The translations under genes were made by a program, and so were the position numbers. Shown one piece after another: positions 6,853-14,638 of a stretch of 64,000 nucleotides of DNA (position 1 is its first letter; every line of letters starts with the position of its first letter). The DNA comes from Polaribacter sp. Hel1_85. Its GTDB lineage: Bacteria; Bacteroidota; Bacteroidia; Flavobacteriales; Flavobacteriaceae. The DNA lies in the NCBI RefSeq assembly GCF_000766795.1, contig NZ_JPDS01000002.1, positions 377,001 through 441,000 of the forward strand, read 5' to 3'. Below the pieces are notes generated by a model. The model made no database searches and was not told the origin of the DNA. It saw only the letters and a program-made list of their open reading frames with translations.

Positions 6853-8043
6853 CTATCTATATCTTATAATAGGAAAATTCTCTCCTTTTTTAAATTCTGT
6901 TTCTTCTGTTTTTGGTAATTGAATAAAAGCATCAGCGTTTACCAAACTTGCTAAATCCCCAGAACCATTTCCTTTAATTGGAGTTGCAACTAAATGTCCG
7001 AATTTATAATCTAATTGTACTTGTAAATAGTAGGTTAAATTAGGTTTAAAAGTTACATCTGCATTTAAAATTGCAGTTTCTTTTTTGGATTCCAATCCTA
7101 CAGATTTGTAATACCAAGGATAAAAATACGCTAAACAATTTACAAAAGTTGAAATTGGATTTCCTGGAAATCCGAAGATATTACAATCACTCGTTTTTCC
7201 GTAGAAAAAAGGTTTTCCTGGTCTTTGAGTTACTTTATGAAACAATTTTTCTACTCCTAATTCCTCAAAAACTTCTGGTAAAAAATCGTATTTACCTTTA
7301 CTAACTGCTCCACTAAAAAGCAAAACATCATATTCTTGTAAATACGCTTCAATTTTAGATTTTAAAATGGATTTATCATCTGTAATATGTGCAATTTCTG
7401 AAGGAATATGTAATCTTTCTAACAATGAAACCAATGTAAAAACATTGCTTCTTCTTATTTGATGTTCTAACGGAATTTCATCTACGCCAACCAATTCATC
7501 ACCTGTAGAAACAATCATAACTTTTGGTTGCTTTGCAACTTTTACAAACGATTTTCCAACAGTTGCTAAAACACCAATTTCTGCCGCAGAAATTATTGTG
7601 TTTTCTTCTATTAAAACATCACCAACTTTACCATCTTTTCCTTTGTTATGAACATTCTGACAAGCGTTAATTTCATCAACAGTAATAATTGCAATTCCTT
7701 TTTTTATAATTACATCTTCATAACGAATTACAGTATCACAATTATTTGGTAAAACAGCTCCTGTCATCACTTCAATACAATTATCTGAATTTTGAAGTGT
7801 AATTTGTTTACTTCCTGCAGCTTGAATTCCTTCTATTTTAAAATCTCTTTGTCTGTTTTTAAAGTACGAATAGTTGATTGCAATTCCATCCATAGAAACT
7901 CTATTAAATGGAGGAAAATCTCTATCTGCAGTAATTTCTTCTTTTAAAATTCTACCGACAGATTTTATAAACGGAATTTCTTCAACTCCAAAATTTTGGG
8001 TTGAGTTTAAAACGGTTTCTAAAGCTTTTTCTACTGAAATCAT
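6853..8043 (-). CDS. Molybdopterin molybdenumtransferase MoeA
   Basis: A 396-residue MoeA of normal length; it inserts molybdate into adenylylated molybdopterin. Motifs: PPFNRVSMDG (44-53), EVMTGAVLP (91-99), the MoCF-type nucleotide-binding segment IVSTGDELV (177-185), LLFSGAVSKGKYD (241-253), TQRPGKPFFYG (272-282) and FGFPGNPIS (290-298). It follows moaA by about 180 bp on the same strand, with a small GC-containing palindrome in the gap, and precedes the GIY-YIG gene and moaC. All domains of the family appear intact. Confidence 0.96.
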   Translation of the reverse strand: MISVEKALETVLNSTQNFGVEEIPFIKSVGRILKEEITADRDFPPFNRVSMDGIAINYSYFKNRQRDFKIEGIQAAGSKQITLQNSDNCIEVMTGAVLPNNCDTVIRYEDVIIKKGIAIITVDEINACQNVHNKGKDGKVGDVLIEENTIISAAEIGVLATVGKSFVKVAKQPKVMIVSTGDELVGVDEIPLEHQIRRSNVFTLVSLLERLHIPSEIAHITDDKSILKSKIEAYLQEYDVLLFSGAVSKGKYDFLPEVFEELGVEKLFHKVTQRPGKPFFYGKTSDCNIFGFPGNPISTFVNCLAYFYPWYYKSVGLESKKETAILNADVTFKPNLTYYLQVQLDYKFGHLVATPIKGNGSGDLASLVNADAFIQLPKTEETEFKKGENFPIIRYR

Positions 8044-8131
8044 TTGTTAAAAACGTTTAATTGTTTATATGTTTAACTGTGTAATTGTCATCATTAAATA
8101 ACTATTTTAGAAACTTGTATTCTAATTTTAG

Positions 8132-8151
8132 ATTCCTGCCTGCGCAGGAAT
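8132..8151. repeat. Short GC-containing palindrome between moaA and moeA
   Basis: ATTCCTGC / GCAGGAAT arms around CTGC, followed by TGACAAA. It is unusually GC-rich for its surroundings. The 180-bp gap (8044-8223) holds nothing else I can recognise. Confidence 0.6.
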
Positions 8152-8223
8152 GACAAACAGAATTTTAGAAAATTATTTTAACACAAGAGTATTTCTTCCC
8201 TTTGGGAAGATTAAGATGGGCTT

Positions 8224-9216
8224 CTATCCTCCAATTGTACTCATACTTTCAGAAGCGCCACCATATTTTCTGTTTGCTTCTGCAATAAAACCATTTTCTG
8301 GTTTTTGTTTTACTAAACCTAAGAAAAGTTCTTTTAAATCATCATTAGAAGCTCCTTTTCTAATAAAATCTCTTAGGTTAAAAACACCATCATCAAACAA
8401 ACAATTTTTAAATGTTCCTGTAGATGTAATTCTAATTCGGTTACAATCATTACAAATTGTTCTTGTAAATGCAGGAATTATCCCAACGGTTCCTAAATGA
8501 TTATCAATAGCATAATTTCTAGAAGTCGATGATTTTTCTGATTGTTTTTCTGATACATCAAACTCCGTTTTAATCTCGTTTAATATCTTTTTGAAAGTCC
8601 AATTTTCTTGCATTTCACGTTGCCCTTTTCCATTAAAAGGCATTTCCTCAATAAAACGCACATCCACTTTTTTATCTTTTGTCAATCTTACAAAATCAAC
8701 AATTTCATCCGTATTAAAACCAGATTGTACAACTACATTCAGTTTTAGGTTTAAACTACTTTTCTCGAGTAATTCAAAGGTTTTATAAACTTCCGGATAA
8801 ACATCTCTACGTGTAATTTTCGCAAATTTTTCTCTATCTAAACTATCTATACTTAAGTTGATGTTTTTTACTTTCTCTAGTTTTTCAATTGTAGCAATAT
8901 GTTTAGAAATTAATGCACCATTTGTGGTTATGTTAATAGCGTCTAACAAATCGTTATAAGACAACATTTCTAAAAAACCCACAAAATCTTTACGTACAAA
9001 AGGTTCTCCACCTGTTAAACGAACTTTATTTACGCCCAACTCTGTTAACACACGAATTAAACGATACATTTCTTTATAAGTAAGTAGCTCTTGCCTTTCA
9101 ACAATTTTTATTCCTTGAGCAGGCATACAATATTGGCAACGTAAATTACAACGATCAGTAACTGCTAATCGCACATATTCCATTTGTCGCCCAAAATTGT
9201 CTACTAGTTTACTCAT
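8224..9216 (-). CDS. GTP 3',8-cyclase MoaA (radical SAM)
   Basis: A 330-residue radical SAM enzyme that makes the first step of molybdenum cofactor synthesis from GTP. The N-terminal cluster is CNLRCQYC with Cys23, Cys27 and Cys30; the second, substrate-binding cluster is Cys255, Cys258 (TICNDCNR) and Cys272 (FKNCLF). LTGGEPF (68-74) is the SAM-binding GGEP motif. The protein ends in the conserved double glycine (STIGG) needed for activity. Its start overlaps the preceding unknown gene by 8 bp, so the two are translationally coupled. Confidence 0.97.
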   Translation of the reverse strand: MSKLVDNFGRQMEYVRLAVTDRCNLRCQYCMPAQGIKIVERQELLTYKEMYRLIRVLTELGVNKVRLTGGEPFVRKDFVGFLEMLSYNDLLDAINITTNGALISKHIATIEKLEKVKNINLSIDSLDREKFAKITRRDVYPEVYKTFELLEKSSLNLKLNVVVQSGFNTDEIVDFVRLTKDKKVDVRFIEEMPFNGKGQREMQENWTFKKILNEIKTEFDVSEKQSEKSSTSRNYAIDNHLGTVGIIPAFTRTICNDCNRIRITSTGTFKNCLFDDGVFNLRDFIRKGASNDDLKELFLGLVKQKPENGFIAEANRKYGGASESMSTIGG

Positions 9217-9625
9217 TAAAAGGTTTTAAATCTGGTAGTAAAATATGTTGTTTTGCTTCAATTGACGTAAAAACATCACCAGAATAATATGTTGCTATAA
9301 TTTCTTTAAAATTACTTTTTAATTGTGAGAATTCATTGATAAAATCTTGAAAATCGTATGCATCAGATTTTTCAATAAAATGATTTATTATCTGAATAGA
9401 AGCAAACGTTACAGTTGCATTGTATTTACCTTCTGCATTGTATTTATTTGCAAAGTCCTGCAATTGCTTGCTGTACTTTTCTAATGCAATTTCTTTTCCA
9501 TATTTAGTTATATAAATCCATGCTAAACGTAAATGAGCTTCATGAGAAAACCATAAAGGTCTAAATTTATTTGAACTAAATTGCTCTTCAAATTCAGTGT
9601 CAGAAATTTTCCAATGACGCTCCAT
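9209..9625 (-). CDS. Conserved-looking hypothetical protein in the moa operon
   Basis: A 138-residue, apparently cytoplasmic alpha-helical protein with no signal peptide or membrane segment. Recognisable phrases are RPLWFSHEAHLRLAWIYI (22-39) and NATVTFASIQIINHFI, where conserved-looking His, Trp and Asn residues suggest a small-molecule or metal site, but I do not recognise the family. It overlaps moaA by 8 bp and shares one base (TAATG) with the sulfur transporter gene before it, so it is a fixed part of this operon. A role linked to sulfur or molybdopterin metabolism is possible but is inferred from position only. Confidence 0.7.
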   Translation of the reverse strand: MERHWKISDTEFEEQFSSNKFRPLWFSHEAHLRLAWIYITKYGKEIALEKYSKQLQDFANKYNAEGKYNATVTFASIQIINHFIEKSDAYDFQDFINEFSQLKSNFKEIIATYYSGDVFTSIEAKQHILLPDLKPFNE

Positions 9626-10038
9626 TAATCTGGTAATTTCTTACTTAGTAATCCGTAAATAAAAGCACCAATTATTGCGCCAAAAAGCACAATTAAAATA
9701 GCAAAAGCTCCATGACCTGCTAAAACAAACATTGGCCCTGGACAAGCACCAGATAATGCCCAACCTAATCCAAAAATGGTTCCACCAACAAGTGTTCTTA
9801 TAAAACCTTTGTCTTTGTCTTTAACTACAATTTTATTTCCTAAATAATCTTTAATAACACCTTTCTTAAAAAGCTGCATACATACAATCCCTAATACAAC
9901 TGCACTTCCAATAACTCCAAACATATGAAAAGATTGAAACTTAAACATTTCGTAAATTCTATACCAAGAAACTACTTCTGTTTTACTCAAAATAATACCG
10001 AATAAAACTCCTACAATTAAAAATTTAATGTTTTTCAT
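9625..10038 (-). CDS. YeeE/YedE family transporter, C-terminal half (DUF6691-like)
   Basis: A 137-residue membrane protein with about four helices and the signature WALSGACPGPMFVL (93-106, Cys99), which is the second pore motif of the YeeE/YedE (TsuA-type) thiosulfate/sulfur channel family. In this organism the channel is split into two genes, this one and the next upstream at 10042; such split pairs are common in proteobacteria and Bacteroidota. Start and stop codons overlap or abut neighbouring genes. Import of a reduced sulfur compound is the likely role, based on the family and the Cys motif. Confidence 0.85.
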   Translation of the reverse strand: MKNIKFLIVGVLFGIILSKTEVVSWYRIYEMFKFQSFHMFGVIGSAVVLGIVCMQLFKKGVIKDYLGNKIVVKDKDKGFIRTLVGGTIFGLGWALSGACPGPMFVLAGHGAFAILIVLFGAIIGAFIYGLLSKKLPD

Positions 10039-10041
10039 TTT

Positions 10042-10599
10042 CTAAAATATTAAGGGTATTATAAACCAAGTCATTATTAAACCACCAATAAAAAAACCAA
10101 TTGTTGCTACTAAAGATGGTAATTGCAAATTACTTAAACCTGTAATTGCATGACCAGAAGTACAACCACCAGCATAACGTGTTCCAAAACCAATTAAGAT
10201 TCCTGCACCAATTAAAATTAGAAACCCTTTTATAGAAAGTAAGTTTTCTAAACTAAAAATTTCTTCTGGCAGATAACTATTTCCTGCATTAGCAAAACCT
10301 AAATCTGCCAATTCTTTAACAGTTGTTGGATTTAAATCTATTGCTTGAGTTTTCATTAAAAATTCTGAAGAAATAAAACCTCCAATTATAATACCAACTA
10401 CAAAGAACAAACTCCATTTTCTTTCTTTTAAATCTACCTTAAAATAATCTGAAAACCTTGCAGCTCCACCAATTGTACAAAACGTTTCTAAACTTCTAGA
10501 AACGCCAAAAACTTTTCCGAAATAGAAAGTTAAAAATAGTACAAATGCTATTAACGGCCCTCCTACATACCAAGGCCAAGGTTGTGTTATAAACTCCAT
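10042..10599 (-). CDS. YeeE/YedE family transporter, N-terminal half
   Basis: A 185-residue inner-membrane protein with roughly five helices. The motif RYAGGCTSGHAITG (141-154, Cys146) is the hallmark of YeeE/YedE sulfur-transport proteins; a further cysteine (Cys41) lies in the first half. It is paired with the gene three bases downstream, which supplies the GACPGP half. Location inside a moa/moe gene string suggests a supply of sulfur, for example for molybdopterin dithiolene formation, but this is inference. Confidence 0.87.
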   Translation of the reverse strand: MEFITQPWPWYVGGPLIAFVLFLTFYFGKVFGVSRSLETFCTIGGAARFSDYFKVDLKERKWSLFFVVGIIIGGFISSEFLMKTQAIDLNPTTVKELADLGFANAGNSYLPEEIFSLENLLSIKGFLILIGAGILIGFGTRYAGGCTSGHAITGLSNLQLPSLVATIGFFIGGLIMTWFIIPLIF

Positions 10600-10600
10600 T

Positions 10601-11833
10601 TTATAATTTATTATTTAAATAATTCATAATTAATTTTGTTGCACCCAAGTTATCTTTAATATATCTTTTATTGATAACTCCAGTTAATTTTCTAAAATTT
10701 TCATCTTCTTTTAGTTTGATGAAATTCGCTGTAAATTCTTGTTGATTTTTTATTGATAAACAACCACCAATTTTTACCAAATCTACAGCTTCTTTAAATT
10801 TGTCGTATTTATTTCCAATCACTACAGGAATTCCAAAAGTTGCAGGTTCTAAAATATTATGCAAACCTGTTTTTAAACCTCCACCAACATAAGCAACATC
10901 TGCAGCTGCATAAATTTTGGTTAGAATTCCAATAGTATCAATTATAAAAACAGTGTATTCTGCCAAATTTTTATCCTCTTTATCTGAAAATAAAACCGTT
11001 TTTTTGTTGATAGAATTCTGTAATTCTAAAATTACGTCTTGTTTAATATTATGAGGAGCAATAATAAATTTTTCTTTTTCTGAAGCATTATTATTAATAT
11101 AGTTTACCAATAAAGTTTCATCTTCTTGCCAAGTACTTCCTGCTACAATTGTGTATTGATTGTTTTTAAATTGATCAATAAAATCTAGTGTATTATCTTG
11201 TTCTAAAATCTTCGAAACTCTATCGAAACGCGTGTCTCCTGCAATTGTAACATTCTCAAAATTAATAGAATTCAATAATTCTTTAGAATTTTCATCTTGC
11301 ACAAAAAAGTGATGAAAAGCTTTTAAAGAATCTCTCATAAAACCTCCATAATTTTTAAAGAAAAGTTGTTTTTCTCTTAAAATTCCTGAAACTAAAATTG
11401 TTGGAATTTCATTTCGTTTTAATTCGTTTAAAATATTTGGCCAAAACTCATACTTTATAAAAATCGCAAATTGTGGATTTACTTCTTTTATGAATTTTCT
11501 TGCGTTTGATTTCGAATCTAAAGGCAAGTAACAAATTACATCTGCTAAATCGTAACCTTTTCTAATCTCATATCCTGAAGGTGAAAAAAACGTAACTAAA
11601 ATTTTATACGAAGGGTACTTTTCCTTTATTTCTTCAATGATAGGTCTTGCTTGCTCAAACTCGCCTAAAGATGCTGTGTGAAACCAAATAGTTTTTGATT
11701 TTTTTAATTCAGAAATTTTAGAAAACGTTTCATTTCTTCCTTTAACAAATAATTTTATTTTTTTATCAAACAACGCAATTATTGGCAACAATAGAGAAGT
11801 AATAAAAACGACAAAATTGTATAAAAATTTCAT
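10601..11833 (-). CDS. 3-deoxy-D-manno-octulosonic acid transferase (KdtA/WaaA)
   Basis: A 410-residue GT-B glycosyltransferase that adds Kdo to lipid A precursor on the cytoplasmic face of the inner membrane. There is an N-terminal membrane anchor (residues 3-22), the acceptor-side motif HTASLGEFEQ (52-61) with the catalytic Glu58, and the donor-binding segment EPATFGIPVVIG. Length matches the family. It is the first gene of the long minus-strand string and ends one base before the sulfur transporter, so lipopolysaccharide synthesis and the transporter share a transcript. The upstream 91 bp hold the rpmA terminator. Confidence 0.93.
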   Translation of the reverse strand: MKFLYNFVVFITSLLLPIIALFDKKIKLFVKGRNETFSKISELKKSKTIWFHTASLGEFEQARPIIEEIKEKYPSYKILVTFFSPSGYEIRKGYDLADVICYLPLDSKSNARKFIKEVNPQFAIFIKYEFWPNILNELKRNEIPTILVSGILREKQLFFKNYGGFMRDSLKAFHHFFVQDENSKELLNSINFENVTIAGDTRFDRVSKILEQDNTLDFIDQFKNNQYTIVAGSTWQEDETLLVNYINNNASEKEKFIIAPHNIKQDVILELQNSINKKTVLFSDKEDKNLAEYTVFIIDTIGILTKIYAAADVAYVGGGLKTGLHNILEPATFGIPVVIGNKYDKFKEAVDLVKIGGCLSIKNQQEFTANFIKLKEDENFRKLTGVINKRYIKDNLGATKLIMNYLNNKL

Positions 11834-11871
11834 AACTGCAAAAGTACGAATTCAACCTAAATAAGAAGCAT

Positions 11872-11903
11872 AAAAAAACGCTCAAACATTGTTTGAGCGT
11901 TTT
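11872..11903 (-). terminator. Rho-independent terminator after rpmA
   Basis: AACGCTCAAAC / GTTTGAGCGTT stem with a 3-nt loop; on the minus strand it is followed by seven T, so it ends the rplU-rpmA transcript. Confidence 0.9.
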
Positions 11904-11924
11904 AAAAATTATAATCTTGATTTC

Positions 11925-12185
11925 TTAAACTTCAAAAGGAGTTATAGAAACATAAGATCTGTTGTCTTTTTTCTTACGGAATTCTACAACACCATCAACT
12001 TTTGCATGTAAAGTATGATCTTTACCCATGTAAACGTTTTCTCCTGGATTGTGAGTTGTTCCTCTTTGACGAACAATAATGTTACCTGCAATTGCAGCTT
12101 GTCCTCCAAATATTTTTACACCTAGTCGTTTCGATTCTGATTCTCTACCATTCTTCGAACTACCTACACCTTTTTTATGTGCCAT
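11925..12185 (-). CDS. 50S ribosomal protein L27 (bL27)
   Basis: An 86-residue protein with the bL27 N-terminus [18 protein letters not shown] and [18 protein letters not shown]. The N-terminus begins directly with the mature form, without the cleaved leader known from Firmicutes. It follows rplU by 40 bp, the standard L21-L27 pair. Confidence 0.98.
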   Translation of the reverse strand: MAHKKGVGSSKNGRESESKRLGVKIFGGQAAIAGNIIVRQRGTTHNPGENVYMGKDHTLHAKVDGVVEFRKKKDNRSYVSITPFEV

Positions 12186-12225
12186 GTTATTGAGTTTTTA
12201 TAGGTTAAAGTTAAATCTTTAGGAA

Positions 12226-12903
12226 TTATTTTTCAATACCTCCGTCTAATCTATCTTGTAATTCTTTTAATTCATCCCACTTACCTTCAGCAGCTAAACC
12301 AGCTTGCTTTGGCCATGTAGTTGTTACTAAATGAGATAATCTAGAACTTGCTTCAGTTAAGATTTCACTCAATTTTGCTGGATCTGCTTTTGCTACTTTT
12401 GCAAAAGTATTTAAACCTGCATTTACTAAAGCTTCAGCAGCTTTAGGTCCTGCACCTTCAATTTTCTTTAAATCATCTGCTTTAGCAGCTTTTTTTGGAG
12501 CAACTTTTTTCGGAGCCGCTTTTGCTTTTGGAGCAGCTACTTTAGCTTCTTCCTTTTTAGGAGCAGCTTTTTTAGTTGCTTTTTTAGCACCAGAAGCAGC
12601 AATAGATTCAATAAGAATCTCACTTAAATACTGTCTGTGTCCGTTTTTCTTAATGTAACCTTTTCTTCTTTTCTTTTTGAAAACGATTACTTTATCACCT
12701 TTTAAGTGACTTAAAATTTGAGCTGTTACTGAAGCTCCTTCTATAGCTGGGGCGCCAATTGTAACGTTACCTTTTTCGTCAAGTAAAAGTACATTGTCAA
12801 AAGTAACTTTTGATCCTACTTCTCCTTGTAAACGATGAACGTATACTTTTTGGTCTTTTGCAACTTTAAACTGCTGCCCTGCCATCTCTACGATTGCGTA
12901 CAT
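12226..12903 (-). CDS. 50S ribosomal protein L21 (bL21) with C-terminal extension
   Basis: The first ~103 residues are a complete bL21, including [20 protein letters not shown]. The protein continues to 225 residues: an Ala/Lys/Pro-rich linker (about 106-143) followed by a helix-hairpin-helix-like domain ([20 protein letters not shown], about 145-164, and the following helices). bL21 alone is about 100-105 residues, so the second half is an add-on. The extra part resembles DUF4332/HhH folds that often bind nucleic acid; I recall such extended L21 proteins in other Flavobacteriia. Its role on the ribosome is unknown. Confidence 0.95.
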   Translation of the reverse strand: MYAIVEMAGQQFKVAKDQKVYVHRLQGEVGSKVTFDNVLLLDEKGNVTIGAPAIEGASVTAQILSHLKGDKVIVFKKKRRKGYIKKNGHRQYLSEILIESIAASGAKKATKKAAPKKEEAKVAAPKAKAAPKKVAPKKAAKADDLKKIEGAGPKAAEALVNAGLNTFAKVAKADPAKLSEILTEASSRLSHLVTTTWPKQAGLAAEGKWDELKELQDRLDGGIEK

Positions 12904-12963
12904 ACTATTTGTTTTGCGTATTATTACTAATTAGTTTGCATTAACTAAACGAAAATGCGGGTG

Positions 12964-12993
12964 CAAATATACATCTTTTTTAGAATGTACCAA
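12964..12993 (-). promoter_or_regulatory. rplU-rpmA promoter
   Basis: On the minus strand TTG (12993-12991), 19 nt, then TATATTTG (12971-12964): a textbook Bacteroidota promoter, about 60 bp before rplU. The bases after the -7 box (GCACCCGCATTTT) match those after the HU gene promoter. Confidence 0.85.
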
Positions 12994-13051
12994 TATTGTT
13001 TTGATAAATAATTCTATCAAAATCAAGGTAATACCAGCTTTTATTAAAAAA

Positions 13052-13924
13052 CTACTTTGCTTTATTCACCAAATAAACTCCAAAGAGTATAATAACTCCT
13101 GCAAAAAGCTGAATTAAACTTAGTTTTTCTCCATCAATAATCCCCCAAAAAACTGCTACAATAGGGATTAAATATGTTACAGATGATGAAAAAATTGGAT
13201 TAGAAATATGTACCAACTTGTTAAACATTGTTTTTGCAATTCCTGTACCAACAATAGAAAGAATTGCAATATAACCTAAAGATTCTAAACCTGTTTCTGT
13301 CGCTTTAAATGAAGTGAAAAAATCTGTAAATCCTAAAACAATAATTGCAGGTATTATCAACAATAAAAAATTACCAGTTGTTATAGCCAAAGCATCTAAA
13401 TCAGATAAATACTTTTTTACAATATTTACGTTAAAAGCATATCCAACTGAAGCTATTAAAACTAATAATGCGTACCAATAATTTTGATTTGGATTTAAAT
13501 CTGCTCCTTTTAAAATCAATATTAAAGTACCTACTAAACCAATTAAGATTCCTAAAAACTGCTTTTTCTTAAATGAAAAACCAAAAACTAAAGCTCCAAA
13601 AATAAATGTATTAAAAGGTGTAAATGAATTTAAAATTGAAACAATAGAACTATCAATACCTAAAATTGCATACGAAAACAGAAATACTGGAATAAAAGTT
13701 CCCAAAAGCGCAGTGTAAACAATATAAATCCAATGTTTTTTCTGAATTTTTTTTATGCTCTTAAAACCAATTAACAATAAGAATAAGGCAGTAAAAATCA
13801 TTCTTAAAGCACCTAACTGAATAGGACTTACACCCAATAAAGCCTTCTTCATCAAAATAAAAGAACTACCCCAAACTATTGAAAGCACAATAAGATAAAA
13901 CCATTTTTGTTGCTGATTATTCAT
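13052..13924 (-). CDS. EamA/DMT family transporter
   Basis: A 290-residue inner-membrane protein with ten predicted helices in two five-helix EamA halves, the usual drug/metabolite transporter length. The N-terminal VWGSSFILMKKAL and the repeat-half glycines (LVGTLILILKG, LFGVYLVNK at the C-terminus) are typical. The substrate (amino acid, metabolite or drug efflux) cannot be told. It is divergent from the metal-binding lipoprotein gene at 14018. A second, unrelated EamA protein is at 46722. Confidence 0.88.
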   Translation of the reverse strand: MNNQQQKWFYLIVLSIVWGSSFILMKKALLGVSPIQLGALRMIFTALFLLLIGFKSIKKIQKKHWIYIVYTALLGTFIPVFLFSYAILGIDSSIVSILNSFTPFNTFIFGALVFGFSFKKKQFLGILIGLVGTLILILKGADLNPNQNYWYALLVLIASVGYAFNVNIVKKYLSDLDALAITTGNFLLLIIPAIIVLGFTDFFTSFKATETGLESLGYIAILSIVGTGIAKTMFNKLVHISNPIFSSSVTYLIPIVAVFWGIIDGEKLSLIQLFAGVIILFGVYLVNKAK

Positions 13925-13984
13925 TTATTATAAATATTTTGAGCAAAAATCCGATAAAAGTTTAAATATCAATCGTTTTATTAA

Positions 13985-13992
13985 TAAATTTG
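13985..13992 (+). promoter_or_regulatory. Putative -7 box for the Cys-rich lipoprotein gene
   Basis: TAAATTTG 26 bp before the start codon matches TAnnTTTG; no clear TTG is seen at -33. Confidence 0.5.
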
Positions 13993-14017
13993 TATAATAA
14001 TCTTATAACTAATAATA

Positions 14018-14563
14018 ATGAAAATTCAAAAAATATTATTTTCTGTTGCAATTGCTTTATTTATATTAACTGGATGCAAAACTGAAGCAAAAAAGGAAGT
14101 ATTACCTGTAAAAAAAGAAAATGTTTCTTTAGCTATTTCTGGAATGACTTGCGAAATAGGTTGTGCTAAAACAATTCAATCTAAATTATCTAAAAAAGAA
14201 GGTGTTTTAGATGCTAAAGTTATTTTTACTGATAGCATTGCTAATATTGAATTTGATGCAAATAAAACTTCTAAAAAAGACTTAGTTGCTTTTGTAGACG
14301 GAATTGCAGGAGGAGAATTATACAAAGCTTCTGTTACTTCTAAAAAAGATGGTGCTAAATGCTCTGCAGCTTGTAAAGAAAAATGCAAAACTAAAGACGG
14401 AGCAAAAAAAGAGTGTACAGCAGGTAAAAAGTGTGAGACTAAAAAACAATGCAAGCCTGATTGCAAAAAAGCTTGTTGCTCTGCTAATAAAAATGGTGAT
14501 ACAAAAACAGCCTGTAAAAAGGATTGTAAAAAAGCATGTTGTGCTGATAAAAATAAAGCATAA
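14018..14563 (+). CDS. Metal-binding lipoprotein: HMA domain plus metallothionein-like tail
   Basis: A 181-residue lipoprotein with lipobox LTGC (Cys20). Residues 35-105 are a heavy-metal-associated (HMA) ferredoxin-like domain with GMTCEIGCAK, so the metal-binding pair is Cys45 and Cys49 (CxxxC rather than the usual CxxC). The tail 112-181 contains 13 cysteines (including two CC pairs in KKACC) among many lysines, in repeated CKxxC/CKPDCKKACC patterns, which looks like a metallothionein. Together this suggests a periplasmic or surface copper/heavy-metal sequestering protein. No P-type ATPase or metal regulator is adjacent. The tail may be repeat-derived: KPDCKKACCSANK and KKDCKKACCADK are clearly homologous. 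Confidence 0.82.
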   Translation: MKIQKILFSVAIALFILTGCKTEAKKEVLPVKKENVSLAISGMTCEIGCAKTIQSKLSKKEGVLDAKVIFTDSIANIEFDANKTSKKDLVAFVDGIAGGELYKASVTSKKDGAKCSAACKEKCKTKDGAKKECTAGKKCETKKQCKPDCKKACCSANKNGDTKTACKKDCKKACCADKNKA

Positions 14564-14579
14564 TACATACTCTTTTAAT

Positions 14580-14622
14580 AAAAAAAAGCTGAATCTTAAT
14601 AATTAAGATTCAGCTTTTTTTA
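14580..14622. terminator. Bidirectional terminator between Cys-rich lipoprotein and glyS
   Basis: AAAAAAAGCTGAATCTTAA pairs perfectly with TTAAGATTCAGCTTTTTTT across a two-base centre; A and T tracts on both sides allow it to work for both convergent genes. Confidence 0.9.
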
Positions 14623-14638
14623 TGTCGTTATAAATTGA

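Noticed and set aside
6707..6922. Open frame of 71 codons on the plus strand before moeA
   Set aside because: It reads through two repeat arms and the antisense of the moeA end; composition is not protein-like and it has no start context.
8150..8500. 116-codon plus-strand frame opposite moaA
   Set aside because: It is antisense to the highly conserved C-terminus of moaA and begins inside a short palindrome.
14176..14568. 130-codon minus-strand frame opposite the Cys-rich lipoprotein
   Set aside because: An antisense shadow made open by the biased Lys/Cys codons of the real gene; the plus-strand gene has a promoter, signal peptide and terminator.
14304..14606. 100-codon plus-strand frame overlapping the Cys-rich tail
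   Set aside because: It is the +1 frame of the same Lys-rich repeat; no start signal of its own, and it runs into the terminator.
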